DNA of 64,000 nt from contig JALGPY010000001.1 in NCBI GenBank assembly GCA_023055425.1, positions 68,362,691 to 68,426,690 on the forward strand. Reading direction: 5' to 3'. Made by a program: the position numbers and the translations under genes. Shown here piece after piece: positions 44,312-57,900 of this stretch. The notes beneath the pieces are model-generated. The model had not been told where the DNA came from. It did no database searches and saw only the letters and a program-made list of their open reading frames with translations. Source of the stretch: Linanthus parryae (lineage: Eukaryota; Streptophyta; Magnoliopsida; Ericales; Polemoniaceae). Within the stretch, counting starts at the first letter, position 1. The number at the start of each line of letters is the position of its first letter.

Positions 44312-45567
44312 TGAAGGGAGGCGAATCCATGGACCAGTTCGATTGCATGTCTGCTATACCGATTAAAAAAATTGTTTCAACATGAACGCCATAAACCCTA
44401 CTGAAAACAGTAGGACACTTATATTCCTGAAATTCCTCCTGGATCTTCTCCCGTATTCCTGAAATTCCTCCTGGACGCAAGTGTGGGCTTGCTGCTTCTA
44501 GAATTCTTCTTGGCCTCTAGACGAATTGCTCTCACTCTCGAAACCCTAAATTTCGGTTTGTATCTCAAGCATACGAATTCTGAAGACTAAGGACACTTAT
44601 ATAGGCTACGGGAGGGACCTGGAGGAGAAAATACGAATCAGGCTCCTAACTTTATTAGGACTTCTGGTTCCACCGAACCTAGTCCGAATAAAGTTAATAA
44701 CAGTTAGTACCACTAAATAACTGTTATTGCACTCCTGTCCATATTCTCAAAAACTAATATTTCGAGCTCCTGTTATTAAATACTTATTATCTCCCCATGT
44801 TAAGATTACAGATATCCTTCGATTAAATTAATTGATGACTAATTCATTTAATCGACCTCTTCCCATTTCCTTGATCCTAACCACTTAACTTATTTGATAT
44901 GTCCAGATTACCAAGTAATCTACCTGCAGGGTTTAACATAATCAAAACTTATAAGCTTCATCAAGGGGATATCATCAATCCCATAACCGGGACATGGATT
45001 CCTTCGATATATCAATCTACACCATGGACTCAATAGTATTACCCAACTCATCGAGGTTATTGACTCCATATGAATCTCACTCACTTGACTTGTCAAAGCA
45101 ATAACTACTAAATACATGTGCACATTGACTATCTAAGGATTAAGAGCATAAGTAATCATAATAACATGAGACATAGCTTGTCTTATTATGTCAGTAGAAA
45201 GACAATGATCTCAACTTGGTCTTTTTCAATATACACAAAGTATACTAGCACATTGAGTTGAAACTATGAACTATACTGTTTCCGGTAGCCAAGACAGACC
45301 TACTAAAACAATGTGATACAATCGTTCCAATGGTTTGTCTAATTCCATCTCGATTGTGAACTCACGACTTTCATTCCACAAGAACCGAAGATAAGATCTT
45401 CTGTGTGTAAGCTATACCCTACACACAAGATCTTCTACTATGCAGAACAATAGACAACCACGCACAATAATGATATAATGCAAAAACATTGCCCAAAACC
45501 ATTCTCATAAATATCAAATTCATATAATCCAATACAAAAAGCATGGCTTTTAGTATTCAATCCAACA
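44312..45567 (-). repeat. outer Copia, 3' LTR (minus orientation)
   Basis: TGAAGGGAGG ... TCCAACA, 1256 bp. It matches the start of the other LTR at 58936. Near 44403-44475 it differs from that LTR by a replaced block: ATTCCTGAAATTCCTCCTGG is present twice. GCCCA (44307-44311) precedes it as the possible target duplication. Confidence 0.85.
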
Positions 45568-45583
45568 ATCTCCCACTAAGACT
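45568..45583 (-). promoter_or_regulatory. polypurine tract of the outer Copia
   Basis: The minus strand reads AGTCTTAGTGGGAGAT next to the LTR; the expected plus-strand primer position. Confidence 0.6.
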
Positions 45584-46093
45584 CAAAGCCATGCAGCAAC
45601 ACACCTCAAACCCATTCTCTCTACGTGACCATCAAAATCATTAGCTGTCAAACACTTCGTAAATGGGTCTGCCAGGTTATCCGCTGATGCAATCTTCATC
45701 ACTGCCACATCACCTCTGTGCACGAATTCTCGAATCAAATGATACTTACGCTCTATGTGTTTACCTTTCTTGTGAGCTCTTGGTTCCCTTGAGTTTGCAA
45801 CTGCGCCGCTATTATCGCAATAAAGCGTCATAGCCGGTTGTGCGCTCGGTACCACTCCAAGATCCATTAGAAAGTTTCTGAGCCAAACAGCTTCCTTAGC
45901 AGCTTCCGAAGCAGCCACATATTCAGCTTCCATGGTGGAATCAACAATGCAAGACTGCTTGATTCTCCTCCAAATAATGGCTCCACCTCCTAAAGTGAAA
46001 ACATATCCAGAGGTATACTTCCTGGAATCCCTATCTGACTGAAAATCTGAGTCTGTGTACCCAATTGGTACAAGACTATTTTCATGGTAAACC
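45583..46093 (-). pseudogene. outer Copia RNase H, C-terminal part separated by insertion
   Basis: An open minus-strand frame from the insertion point to the stop at 45583 encodes the end of the pol RNase H: IGYTDSDFQSDRDSRKYTSGY, then VDSTMEAEYVAASEAAKEAVW, then LYCDNSGAVA with catalytic acidic residues, and a tail with HIERKYHLIRE and NLADPFTK. Read across the removed insertion, the codons connect in frame with the part ending at 54239, which fixes the insertion point exactly. Confidence 0.88.
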
Positions 46094-47653
46094 TGTAGGG
46101 TTTTGATTCATGGATGCGCAACGGAAACAAAATAAACCATGCAAAACCCTCCAAGGATCACAAGTCAAGAGGCATAACGATGGTAAAGGAAGAAATCAAT
46201 TAGCACACCTTAGGGTTCTCCTTTGATGACTTCAAACGCGAATAGTGTCACGTCTCTACGGTTGATCCACGCCTAGAGGTGAGATCTAGATCCTCCAAAT
46301 CCATGTGCTAGCTAGGAATAATGGAGGAGGAAGAATGAATCGCCAACAATGGAGTGCCAAAGGTGGGGGCGGCTCTCCCTTTGGCCGACGGGTAGGGGGC
46401 GGTCCCATAAAGGGGGTTCGGCCCTCTTTTAGGGACTTGCTCTCTCCTTGCTTTGTTCTCTCCTTTCTTCTATCAAATAGATGTGTGGTGTGTAGAGAGA
46501 AAAATAAGCTAGGAGTGTTCTTTATGTAGTCCAACAACTCCTTGTCCTACTACATAAAGAACCCCTCTCCTAATCCTACTCAAGTTCGGATTAGTCCCCT
46601 TTTGCAAAATAGTCCTTATCATGTCAATACATGGATTAGTTCTTATTTGCAAATTAATCCTAATCATGTCTCTACATGAATTAGGCCACCTTGGCAAATC
46701 CTAATCATGTCTATACATGGATTAGTCCAACTTGCATATTAGTCCTACTAAGTTAGCAAGTTGTTGCGATTTGATCCTTTTAATTAATTAATCATATTAA
46801 TTAATTAATTCCCATGTCTAGTTCACCCCTATATGGCGTGTGACCCCATAGGTTCTATTTAGTTGGTAGTAACTATTTACTAACATGGAGCGGCCTCTAG
46901 CAAGACATCCATTCTAGCCAACAAATAGAATAGTCATCATGACAAACCTTGTGCAAGTAATTGTCTCATCCCTTTGTCCCAATATCCGGATTGGACACGA
47001 GACATACAAGTCACACTCGTATATCCAATCCATAGTTTCTCGATCCTGGGAATAGCCTTATTCGTGCAAATAACATCAATATCCCATATTGATTTATTTG
47101 AGTCTGGCCAGACATTTTATAAGCACTATCCCTCGAGTGGCCTAGGATATTTGCTCCCGTTATGTGGGAGGGACAAATTCTATCTACGTCCACTACGATC
47201 TCTAAGCTTGCTTCTTATTGTATCCAGTACACGCCTTTATAACTACCCAGTTACGGTGTAGCGTTTAACGCTACCAAGATCACAATAATCCACAACTAGA
47301 TAATCTAGTGACTTCAAGTCTAAGGATGACAATACCGTTGCACCGCGAGAAGCGCTTGTGACTTAACATAACGTGTATGTATCCTTCTCGGAGATGGGTC
47401 AATCCAGTATGCCATTACTCCTAATGCATACCCATGTGTTGGATCATGATATCTCCATATCAATCCAACCCCATGCTGGTCTATAGATGATTGTCCTATT
47501 AATCATTATAATCGACTAGGGATATTTAAGAATATAACACTTATATTCTAAGGACTTCATTCATGTTAACATATCTCTATATCGATAACATAATGAATCG
47601 TAAATCCATAAATGTCACAATTAATTGATTGCCTCTAGGGCACAATTCCAACA
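46094..47653 (-). repeat. inner Copia 1, 3' LTR
   Basis: 1560 bp; near-identical to 52678-54238. Confidence 0.95.
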
Positions 47654-50600
47654 GTCTCCCACTTGCACTCGAGTCAATCTCCTGCATCATATGCCTATTG
47701 ATCTAGCGCGGCCCTCCACGCTTACACTGCGTAGGGGCGAGACATATGCTGGCACTTTGCAACATATTCACATCTCCTCCATCAACAATTTTGATTAAGA
47801 TTGAATATTCTGAGTAAATGCATCTTATGAATTAATTTACTCAGTCCTCTATGTTAGAATCAGTGACTGAATCTTGCCTGGAACCTTTCCAGTTCACAGT
47901 CGCTCCCACTAAGGCAAAACTCTAAACTTGACTTATAATCTGAAATCTTCTTTGTTAGATTTGAAGTTCGCATCACTGTAACCCCTTACAGCAAACTCTT
48001 CATATTATCTATTTATCAATAATTCATCCTTAGTGCTTCTCAAGTACTAAAGGATAATCTTGATATTTTATCCAGTGACTCTCACCAGGATATGACTGGT
48101 ATCTTTGTGTCATGCTTTATGACACGTCTGGCCTAGTACATCTCATGGCGTATCTCGTGAATCTAATTCATACGGTCTATTCCCAATCTAATTGGTAAGA
48201 CAATTTGCCTTCCAAAGACTAATTCCATGTGACATGGGTAAGAATCAATATTCTTTTCACGTTGAACCATTTCAACACCTTTGTCAATTTGTGTACTATG
48301 AACTAAGCTATACAACCATCTTGATCTACCTCAATAGATCTTCACAAGTTGCTTCGCTTAAGTCTACCATTAGAAAGTCAACTCCCTAGTCAATCTACGT
48401 AAGACTGCCAAGTAGGGGCAACATTCCCAATGATTAAGTATGTCTCCACATACACGACCAGAAACATAACTGTGCTCCCACTAACCTTCTTGTAGACACA
48501 AATCTCATCTTCAATTTTGATGGAACCAAACTCCTTTGATTACATCATCCATTTGAACAGTCCAACTCCTAGAAGCTTGATCCAATCTATAAATAGATTG
48601 CTACAAGCAAGATGCGAATGGATTTAAGCATCACAATTGGGAAAAGATTTTGTCATAGTCTATACTATGAGCTTGCATGAAATCCCTTTCCTACCAATTT
48701 TACCTTAAAGGTAATCATATTACCATCCATGTTGGTTTCCTCATAACCCACTTGCACCCTATGGGTCCTACCCTTCAGGTGGTTCCACCAAAGTCTATAC
48801 TTTGTTGGTATACATGGATTCCATATCGTATCTCATGGCTCCAAGCCATTTCTGAGAGTATGGCCACACGTGGCCATCTCATAGGTTGTAGGCTCGTCTT
48901 GATGAGCAATATATCAGGGGTTATGAGAAATCCTAATTTCTCTAGTCCCTCAATATATCCTACCTTACCTACGAGGTTCTTGTGTTATCTGAGTAGGTTA
49001 CTCCACAACACCTTGTGATCCTGCTCATGCTCCATCAAACGGATCAATGTTCTATTGTGGTTCTTGAACTTTTCAAGTTCTACTGTCCTCCCACTGTTTC
49101 TCTTAGAGACAATCTCTACCTAGACACACTGTAGTTCGAGCAACAAACAGTTTGTTCTCGATTGGGTTGTAGAAATAATATCCTTTTCAGGATATCCCAC
49201 AAAACATTTATCCGACTTGGGTCCAAGTTTATTTGTAAACTCTTTTACATAAACTTCATAACCCCAAATCTTTATGAATGACATACTAGGACACTTTCCT
49301 AGTCCATATCTCATATGGCGTTATTCATAATGCGTTTTTGATGGAACAAGGTTAAGGGCGAAATTTGCTATAATTAGAACATATCCCCAAAAGTAAACTG
49401 GAAGTTCTGTTTGACTCATCATGGACCGAACCGTGTCCTACAAGGTCCGAAATCTCCTCTTAGACACGCCAAACCTTTGTGGCGTGCTAGGTGGAGCGAG
49501 TGTTAGATCATATCCAACACTCCCATAGATTGTTTTCAAACTCTTGGCTCAAGTACTCTCCTCTATGATCCAATCGAAGAGCCCTAATACTTTTGCCAAG
49601 CTAGTTCTCTACTTCATTCCTGAATACCTTGAACAATTCAAAGGATTCTGATTTGTTTGTTCATAAGATATACAAATCCATATTTCCCTGATCCCATCAG
49701 TAATTATGATGAAGTACTGAAAACCATCTTTAGCATTTGTGCTTAGTGGCCTTCATACATCGATATGTAGGATTCCCAAAAGATCATATCTTTGCCTAAT
49801 AAGTCTTACATGTCTCATATGATTCAATAATCAAATGAGTTCCAGAAATCCATCCTCATGGGGTTCCAGATATGTATCTCTTATTTATGGGGCCTAAACG
49901 ATAATGCTAAAGATAAGTGAAGTTCATATCATTATATGCAAACCTCTAGGTATTAATTTTATAGATGAAATTATCATGATCATGGATATAGAATCCACTT
50001 AGAAAAAATTGCATTACAATAATGCATACCATAATAAATGGAACAACATTTGTCCTTTTATTATGATAAGGAGCTTTCTTGTCCAAACAAGAAACTATGA
50101 TAATGGTCCTACTCATATTAGGGACATTATCGCTTTTGTCTAATTCATGAACAATTTCTTAAAGGTAGAAATAATTCCCTACGGCTTTTCATCAACCCTT
50201 TGCTTCATAGCCCCACGTGTAGGATTATTTCTTCCTTATCCAATTGTCTTCGTCTCTTGAGATCCTCCACATTTCTATAAATGTGAGATCCTCATATAGT
50301 ATCATATACTTATGATGATGAGATAGACACATTGATTTGTATAACAAAAATACCCAAATCGGAATTCATAATTCCTTTATTATTTACTTCCAGGTACTTT
50401 GGGTAGTTTCTCTTCCTCTACACCATCTATGGGACTTCAAGGCAACTTGGTTTTAGCAACAAGCTTGCTTTATACCCATGAGGTCGGCGCAAACTGTTTT
50501 TGCCCTTACCCATGTTGCTATCCATTAACAACTTTGCCCATGCCCATTATTAGTGATTTTTCAATCATATTGAGTAAATCAACTTTAAAACAAAACTATA

Positions 50601-52677
50601 ATTGCATCCAATGCAATTCTTGGTCCACTTGGGTGAATAACCTTTTATTCTTTATCTATCTCATAGATAATGCATATTCACTAATGTTTCAATCATATTG
50701 AATTAGTATATTTGCATAACCCAAAGTAGAGCAACACTTCAAACCTTTCATGCCTAGCTCCCTCTTTTGAAAGAGCTTCTTTCAATGTATGATCATATCA
50801 TACTTCTCCATGTCTCTCTTCTTGCCTCTAGAGCTCAGAGTTCATGGCAGCTAACATGAGGCAAGTCACATCCAAAGAACCATTCTTTGATGTCCCTTCC
50901 ATTAGGTTTTAGTGTGTTTTGGTAGTTGGTAGGGAGAGATCTTTATGTTCTACGATGTACAATAATTTCTATTTTATTTGAGAACAATTCTCAATTTTAT
51001 ACCAGTCTAGGAAATAGATAGAGTCGCGTTTTTATTTGTTTAATGCCATGGGTATTCAACATAATATGATTATGCAAAGTTTGTGACGTTTAACTATATT
51101 TAACAAGGATTTAAATTGTTAAACATAGCTCCCACTATTTTACTACGGATTAATAACCCTCAAGATATTAATGCGGAAAATATCATTATATTTTCTAGTG
51201 GGCCAAGATCCATGTTTCATCTCCTTATGAGCTCGCTTTGGCAAGTCACCCATAATTTGACTACTTTAGGTAGGAACAATTCCAATTGCATCCCTTATGC
51301 AACTCTTGGTTCAATTGGGCAAATAACTCATTATTTATCCATCCGTATGGATAATCCCAATTGGTTGCCTCTAGGTTTCTTAATCATATTAATAGCCCAG
51401 TTGTGTTCAACCTCTTATTTAAACAATTGCACATTGTTACGTGCCATCACATTCCATCATTATGAACCAAGTTGCCATGCTTTGGCACGCACGGATAAAT
51501 AATGATGATAATGAGTGTTTAAATAACGAGAAGGCAAGAGCACAATATTTGAATTTTGAGGGATTTTAAATTCAATTTTAATTGTTTTGTTGATCAATAT
51601 CAACTAATCTATCTATTTGAGTTTGGGCACAACTCCAAATAATAGATCCGGGTTGTATAATTATCTTATTATCCTAATTGTATGCATCATCCATACACCA
51701 ACCACACAATAATAAGACATTAAAGTAAACAACCACAAAATAGAAATTAAACGTGATGTGGATATGGCCTTTTTCTAGACTAAGATAATTCCAAGCCAAT
51801 GGAATTATCTATGAACCCTAAAACAAACACATCTCCATGCGTCTTGATCTTTTGGTCCATCCTTAATAGTCATGTGGAATGCTCCATGCTCCATGCTCCA
51901 TCTTTTGTGGCTCCTTTGGCTTTGGGCTTCTTTTCTTCAATCTTGGCTAACAATCTACTTTATCTAGCACTAGCTAACTTATATACTAAATAAAATAAAT
52001 CTCACAAGTTGAGAAAAAACATGGAACGCAGGCTATAAAACCCTAATTAATTATTACAATTAATTGATCAGCTCGCAGGCCGTAAACCAAACCACAAAAT
52101 AAAATATCCACATCAAACCACATCCTAAGGCCATATCCAATCACCATGCGAATTGCACATAAACAGTTAAAATCCAATTTTAACGCGCTTGGTCAATTTT
52201 AATTGATTTTAGGAATTCTAGGGTTAAAACGGTCCATGGGCCCAACAATCCAATTGCCCGTGCCCAAAAAGGTGAACCGTAAGGGCCCTAGGGCCGGCCC
52301 GGCCCCTAGGGCGGCCAAGACTTGGGCGGCAAGCAAGAGGGGCGGTCCCCTTAGGGGGCCGAACCTCTATAGGGAGTTGTTTCCAAATTAACTCCCTTGC
52401 TTGGTGCCAAAGTTTGGTTGTTTCCTTGTTTTGGAAGAACTCCTTCTTCCCCAAGGATGCCCAAACCCTAGATCTAAGATCTTAAAATTTCTCAAACTCA
52501 CCAATTCATGCATCCAATGCAAAAATTAGATCTTGTTATGATAGATTATTGACAAATTGCATCCCATGCTTGATTCGTCTTGTTTTACGCGATAAACAAT
52601 CAATTTAAGGTGTAAAACAACTAAAACGTAACACATAAACCACGTTTATGCTCTACGACCTGTGGCTCTGATACCAC
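47654..52677 (-). pseudogene. inner Copia 1 interior, highly degenerate gag-pol
   Basis: Minus-strand scraps can be matched to the better copy at 60743-63963. The piece at 49120-49314 (FIKIWGYEVYVKE, LGPKSDKCFVGYPEKD) equals the integrase C-terminal region at about 62620-62740. The stretch 48700-49030 lies opposite the RT N-terminal part, and 47654-47800 matches the 3' end next to the polypurine tract. No frame stays open beyond about 80 codons in the sense direction. The distance between matched points is about 360 bases shorter than in the other copy, so there are deletions too. The gag part (about 50.4-52.6 kb) is not readable. Confidence 0.75.
52663..52676 (-). promoter_or_regulatory. primer-binding site for initiator tRNA-Met (inner Copia 1)
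   Basis: The + strand TGGCTCTGATACCA equals the 3' end of plant initiator tRNA-Met, one base from the LTR. The minus strand therefore carries the complementary primer site. Confidence 0.85.
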
Positions 52678-54238
52678 TGTAGGGTTTTGATTCATGGATG
52701 CGCAACGGAAACAAAATAAACCATGCAAAACCCTCCAAGGATCACAAGTCAAGAGACATAACGATGGTAAAGGAAGAAATCAATTAACACACCTTAGGGT
52801 TCTCCTTTGATGACTTCAAACGCGAATAGTGTCACGTCTCTACGGTTGATCCAAGCCTAGAGGTGAGATCTAGATCCTCCAAATCCATGTGCTAGCTAGG
52901 AATAATGGAGGAGGAAGAAGGAATCTCCAACAATGGAGTGCCAAAGGTGGGGGTGGCTCTCCCTTTGGCCGACGGGTAGGGGGGCGGTCCCATAAAGGGG
53001 GTTCGGCCCTCTTTTAGGGACTTGCTCTCTCCTTGCTTTGTTCTCTCCTTTCTTCTATCAAATATATGTGTGGTGTGTAGAGAGAAAAATAAGCTAGGAG
53101 TGTTCTTTATATAGTCCAACAACTCCTTGTCCTACTACATAAAGAACCCCTCTCCTAATCCTACTCAAGTTCGGATTAGTCCCCTTTTGCAAAATAGTCC
53201 TTATCATGTCAATACATGGATTAGTTCTTATTTGCAAATTAATCCTAATCATGTCTCTACATGAATTAGGCCACCTTGGAAAATCCTAATCATGTCTATA
53301 CATGGATTAGTCCAACTTGCATATTAGTCCTACTAAGTTAGCAAGTTGTTGCGATTTGATCCTTTTAATTAATTAATCATATTAATTAATTAATTCCCAT
53401 GTCTAGTTCACCCCTATATGGCGTGTGACCCCATAGGTTCTATTTAGTTGGTAGTAACTATTTACTAACATGGAGCGGCCTCTAGCAAGACATCCATTCT
53501 AGCCAACAAATAGAATAATCATCATGACAAACCTTGTGCAAGTAATTGTCTCATCCCTTTGTCCCAATATCCGGATTGGACACGAGACATACAAGTCACA
53601 CTCGTATATCCAATCCATAGTTTCTCGATCCTGGGAATAGCCTTATTCGTGCAAATAACATCAATATCCCATATTGATTTATTTGAGTCTGGCCAGACAT
53701 TTTATAAGCACTATCCCTCGAGTGGCCTAGGATATTTGCTCCCGTTATGTGGGAGGGAAAAATTCTATCTACGTCCACTACGATCTCTAAGCTTGCTTCT
53801 TATTGTATCCAGTACACGCCTTTATAACTACCCAGTTACGGTGTAGCGTTTAACGCTACCAAGATCACAATAATCCACAACTAGATAATCTAGTGACTTC
53901 AAGTCTAAGGATGACAATACCGTTGCACCGCGAGAAGCGCTTGTGACTTAACATAACGTGTATGTAGCCTTCTTGGAGATGGGTCAATCCAGTATGCCAT
54001 TACTCCTAATGCATACCCATGTGTTGGATCATGATATCTCCATATCAATCCAACCCCATGCTGGTCTATAGATGATTGTCCTATTAATCATTATAATCGA
54101 CTAGGGATATTTAAGAATATAACACTTATATTCTAAGGACTTCATTCATGTTAACATATCTCTATATCGATAACATAATGAATCGTAAATCCATACATGT
54201 CACAATTAATTGATTGCCTCTAGGGCACAATTCCAACA
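52678..54238 (-). repeat. inner Copia 1, 5' LTR
   Basis: 1561 bp, TGTAGGG ... TTCCAACA. Confidence 0.95.
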
Positions 54239-57200
54239 AAACTAACATATAGTCTCGAGTCCTTTTCAGGTACTTCAATATATGTTTCACCGCAGTCCAA
54301 TGTTCTCTGCCAGGGTTAGACTGATATCTACTAACCATGCCAACAACAAAGCAAATATCCGGTCTAGTACATAACATCGCATACATGAGACTTCCTACTG
54401 CAGAAGCATAAGGAACTGCCTTCATGCTTTCTACCTCATAAGATGTCTTAGGACACTGATCCTTAGATAGACTAATTCCATGTCTGAAAGGGATTAACCC
54501 TTTCTTGGAATCCTGCATGCTAAACCTTGCAAGAACAATATCAATATAATTGGCTTGTGACAAGCCCAACATCCTATTTTTCCGATCTCGCATAAGCTTT
54601 ATCCCTAGAACGTATGATGCTTCTCCCAAGTCTCTCATATCAAATTGACTTGATAACCATACCCGTACACTAGATAATACACCCACATTGTTTCCAATGA
54701 GCAATATATCATCAACGTAAGGTATCAAGAATACCAACACATTTTCCTTACACTTCTTGTACACACACGGCTCATCTGGACATTGATCAAAACCAAAAGA
54801 TTTGTTTGCCTGATCAAAACGGATGTTCCATGATCTAGATGCCTGCTTAAATCCATAAATAGACCTCTTAAGCTTGCACAACTTGTGCTCCTGGCCCTTA
54901 GCTACGAATCCTTCTGGTTGCATCATATAAATGCACTCATCAAGACTTCCATTAAGGAAAGCTGTCTTGACATCCATATGCCAAATTTCATAATCGACCT
55001 GAGCCGCAGTGGACAAGAGAATCCTGATAGACTTAATCATGGCTACTGGCGAAAAAGTTTCCTCATAGTCGATCCCTTCTTTCTGAGTAAAACCTTTCAC
55101 AACAAGCCTTGCTTTGAAGGTTTCAACCTTCCCGTCTACCCCTCTCCTTTTCTTGTAAATCCACTTAAATCCGATGGGTTTTCCCCCATCTCTTGGATCC
55201 CCAAGATCCCAGACCTGATTGGAGTACATAGACTCCATCTCAGAAATCATAGCCTTTTTCCACTTTTTTGCATCCGTACTTTCAACAGCTTCATTATAGT
55301 TACTGGGATCAGTATCATGTTCTTCAGGGACCTTGTCGAAAGACTCTCCCAAGTACATGTATCTCTCTGTTTTACGAGAAATCCTCCCACTACGACGAGG
55401 CTGTACTTGTGGTTCACTAGCGGTAACATTTTCCCCACTGCTCGGTTGCGGCGGAATGTCACTACTATCTTGTGGATCACTAGTATTGTCATTTCCCCCA
55501 CTGCCCTCTTGCGGTGGGATGTCAACACTATTTTGTTGTGTATCATGAGTATCTACATTTCTCCAACCACCCAAAGGTAGTTGAATGTCGATATCATTTT
55601 CTTGTGGTATTTCTTTTTGTACAGTTGGTATATCATGACCTTGGACTACTTGATTTCCTCGCATTTCTTCCAGAACAATTTTACCTTTATAGGCTTGTGA
55701 TCCATAATATAGTCTTCTTTTAAGAATCTCGCATTGGTGCTAACAATGACTTTCTGATCCTTCGGACTATAAAATAAACCACCCTTTGTTCCTTTCAGGT
55801 ATCCTACAAAGACACATACTTCTGTCCTTTATTCCAACTTACTTGCGTTCCCCTTCAGCACATGTGTTGGACTACCCCAAATCCGAACATGCCGTAGACT
55901 AGGCTTGCGCCCAGTCCAAAGTTCTGTGGGTGTAGTTGGTACTGACTTAGACGGAACCAAGTTCAAAATATATGCAGTTGTCACTAAAGCATGCCCCCAA
56001 AAGGAAATTGGTAAATCTGAATAACTCATCATGGATCTCACCATTTCTAAAAGAGTCCTATTCCTTCGCTCTGCCACACCATTCTGTTGTGGCGTACCTG
56101 GAGCAGACAACTAGGATTGAATCCCTTGTTCCTCCAAGTAATCCCTGAATTGTCTCAAGAGGTACTCGCCACCTTGTTCAGATCGAAATGACTTGATATA
56201 TTTTCCTAGACGCTTCTCTAATTCTGCCTTAAAAATTTTAAATTTCTCAAAGACCTCAGACTTATGCCGCATCAAATAAATACATCCATATCTTGAGTAA
56301 TCATCAATAAAAGTAATGAAATACTCAAAACCTCCCCTCACTTGGACATTCGTTGGTCCACAAACATCTGAATGGATAAGCTCCAACAGTTCTTTGGCCC
56401 TATTACCCTTTGCCAAAAAGGCCTCTTGGTCATCTTACCTTCTAAACATGACTTACATGCTGGTAGTGCCTCCACTTTTAATGAACCTAATGGTCCATTC
56501 TGAACCAGCCTTTGTATTCTGTTTATATTGATATGACCAAGTCGTAAATGCCAAAGATATGTTTGGTTTATCTTGCAAGGTTCCTTTCTCTTTTTAGGTA
56601 AGATATCCGAGTTATTCAGTTCATATAGCTGCGCTATGGGAGTCTCAGGATTTATAATGTAAAGACCATCCACCAATGTACCAGAACAAATAAAACGTTT
56701 ATTTTTCTTAATAACCACAGAGTCATTAAAATAAACTGAATATTCATTCTTAAACAACTTAAAAACTGAAATCAAATTCCTTCTAATGGAAGGTACATAA
56801 AGACAATCTTTCAAAACTAAAATCCTATCATTCCCAAAATGTAAGAAACAAATTCCTATTGCAACTGCAGCTACTTTATTCGTGTTTCCCAAGTGTAGAT
56901 AAATCTCGCCATCACTAAGCTGTCTGGTTTCCTGGAACCCCTGCAATGAATTGCAGACATGGTCAGTGGCTCCCGAATCTACACACGAGGTTCTAGTAGA
57001 TCGAACCGCTAAACATGATTCAACTATTAGTGAAAGAGATATATCTGTGTTGTTCTGGATTGGACGAGTCAGGAACTTTGGACATTTCTTCTTCCAATGC
57101 CCTCTCTGGTTACAGAGGAAACACTTGCCTTTCGGCTTTCCCAATGTCCCCTGAGGAGCAAGTGCTTGATGTGGCCCACGAGCTATTCCTTGAGGTGTCG

Positions 57201-57900
57201 GAGAAACCTTCGGAACTACTGCTTGTTCAACTTTCTTCTTCTTCTTAGCCCTAGGGTTAGAAGCAGAAGCCTTTTGAGTCATCATTACAGTAACCGGTTT
57301 CTGTAGGAGTCCCACAGCTGCTTGAAGCTCCTTTAAAAATTCGGCTAAAGAATAAGTCTTTTTGTTCATATTATAATTTAGCCGAAAACTGTTAAATGAA
57401 TCAGACAGCGTAATGAGCACGATATCGACCTGAGTTTCCTCATCGATTACAGCTCCAAGGATCTATAGTTCACCTAGAAGACTTATCATCTTCAGAACAT
57501 GATCCCTTACAGAGGATCCTTCAACCATTTTTGTGTTCATGAGGTTTTTCATAGCAACCTTCCTGGCAGCACAATCCTGATCCCCAAACATCTCTTTGAG
57601 GTTCTCCATGATCTCAACGGCAGAGCCCATGTTCTCATTCTGATGCTGCAACACATTAGACATGGAGCCTAATATGTAGTATTTAGCCATGTGATCGGCT
57701 TTCTGCCACCTCTTATAAGGCTTGGCTTCTTCTTGAGAAGCCCCTTCTAGAGGTTCTTCAGGACATTCCTCAAGAAGCACAAATTTGTAATCCTCAGCAG
57801 TTAGCACAATATTCAAATTCCTCTTCCAATCAGTATAGTTTGATCCATTGAGTTTGTTTTGATTCAAGAGAATAGATAGTGGGTTGAATATGTTCGACAT
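54239..57900 (-). pseudogene. outer Copia gag-pol, up to the split RNase H
   Basis: Starts at ATG 57900 (MSNIFNPLSILL) with a Gag of the GSNYTDWKRNL type, broken by TAG at 57463-57465. The CCHC knuckle CFLCNQRGHWKKKC is near 57120, and protease CVDSGATDHVC near 56990 (DSG in place of the usual DTG). The integrase zinc finger HLRLGHININR...CKSCLEGK is near 56530-56450. A frameshift follows near 56400. The integrase core (IHSDVCGP, DDYSRYG, then [18 protein letters not shown]) carries TAG at 56111-56113, and a stop plus frame changes lie near 55829-55670. RT is open from 55664 and has WIYKKRRG, MDVKTAFLNGSL and the catalytic YVDDILL (about 54715). The frame runs into the insertion at 54239. Confidence 0.88.

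Larger units (their letters stand above)
46094..54238 (-). mobile_element. inner Copia 1: young LTRs, degenerate interior, 8.1 kb
   Basis: LTRs 46094-47653 and 52678-54238 start TGTAGGGTTTTG and end TTCCAACA. They differ at about 15 positions by eye over 1.56 kb (about 1%). The primer-binding site beside the right LTR shows minus orientation. The flanks AAACC (46089-46093) and AAACT (54239-54243) are a 5-bp target duplication with one change. The 5.0-kb interior carries only scraps of a Copia pol. Confidence 0.9.

Noticed and set aside
46974..47261. 95-codon ORF repeated at 53559 and, in part, at 60062
   Set aside because: It is inside the LTRs of the Copia elements; its repetition is explained by the LTR copies.
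54885..55580. 231-codon + strand ORF
   Set aside because: Lies exactly opposite the RT coding frame of the outer Copia; antisense shadow of a conserved reading frame.
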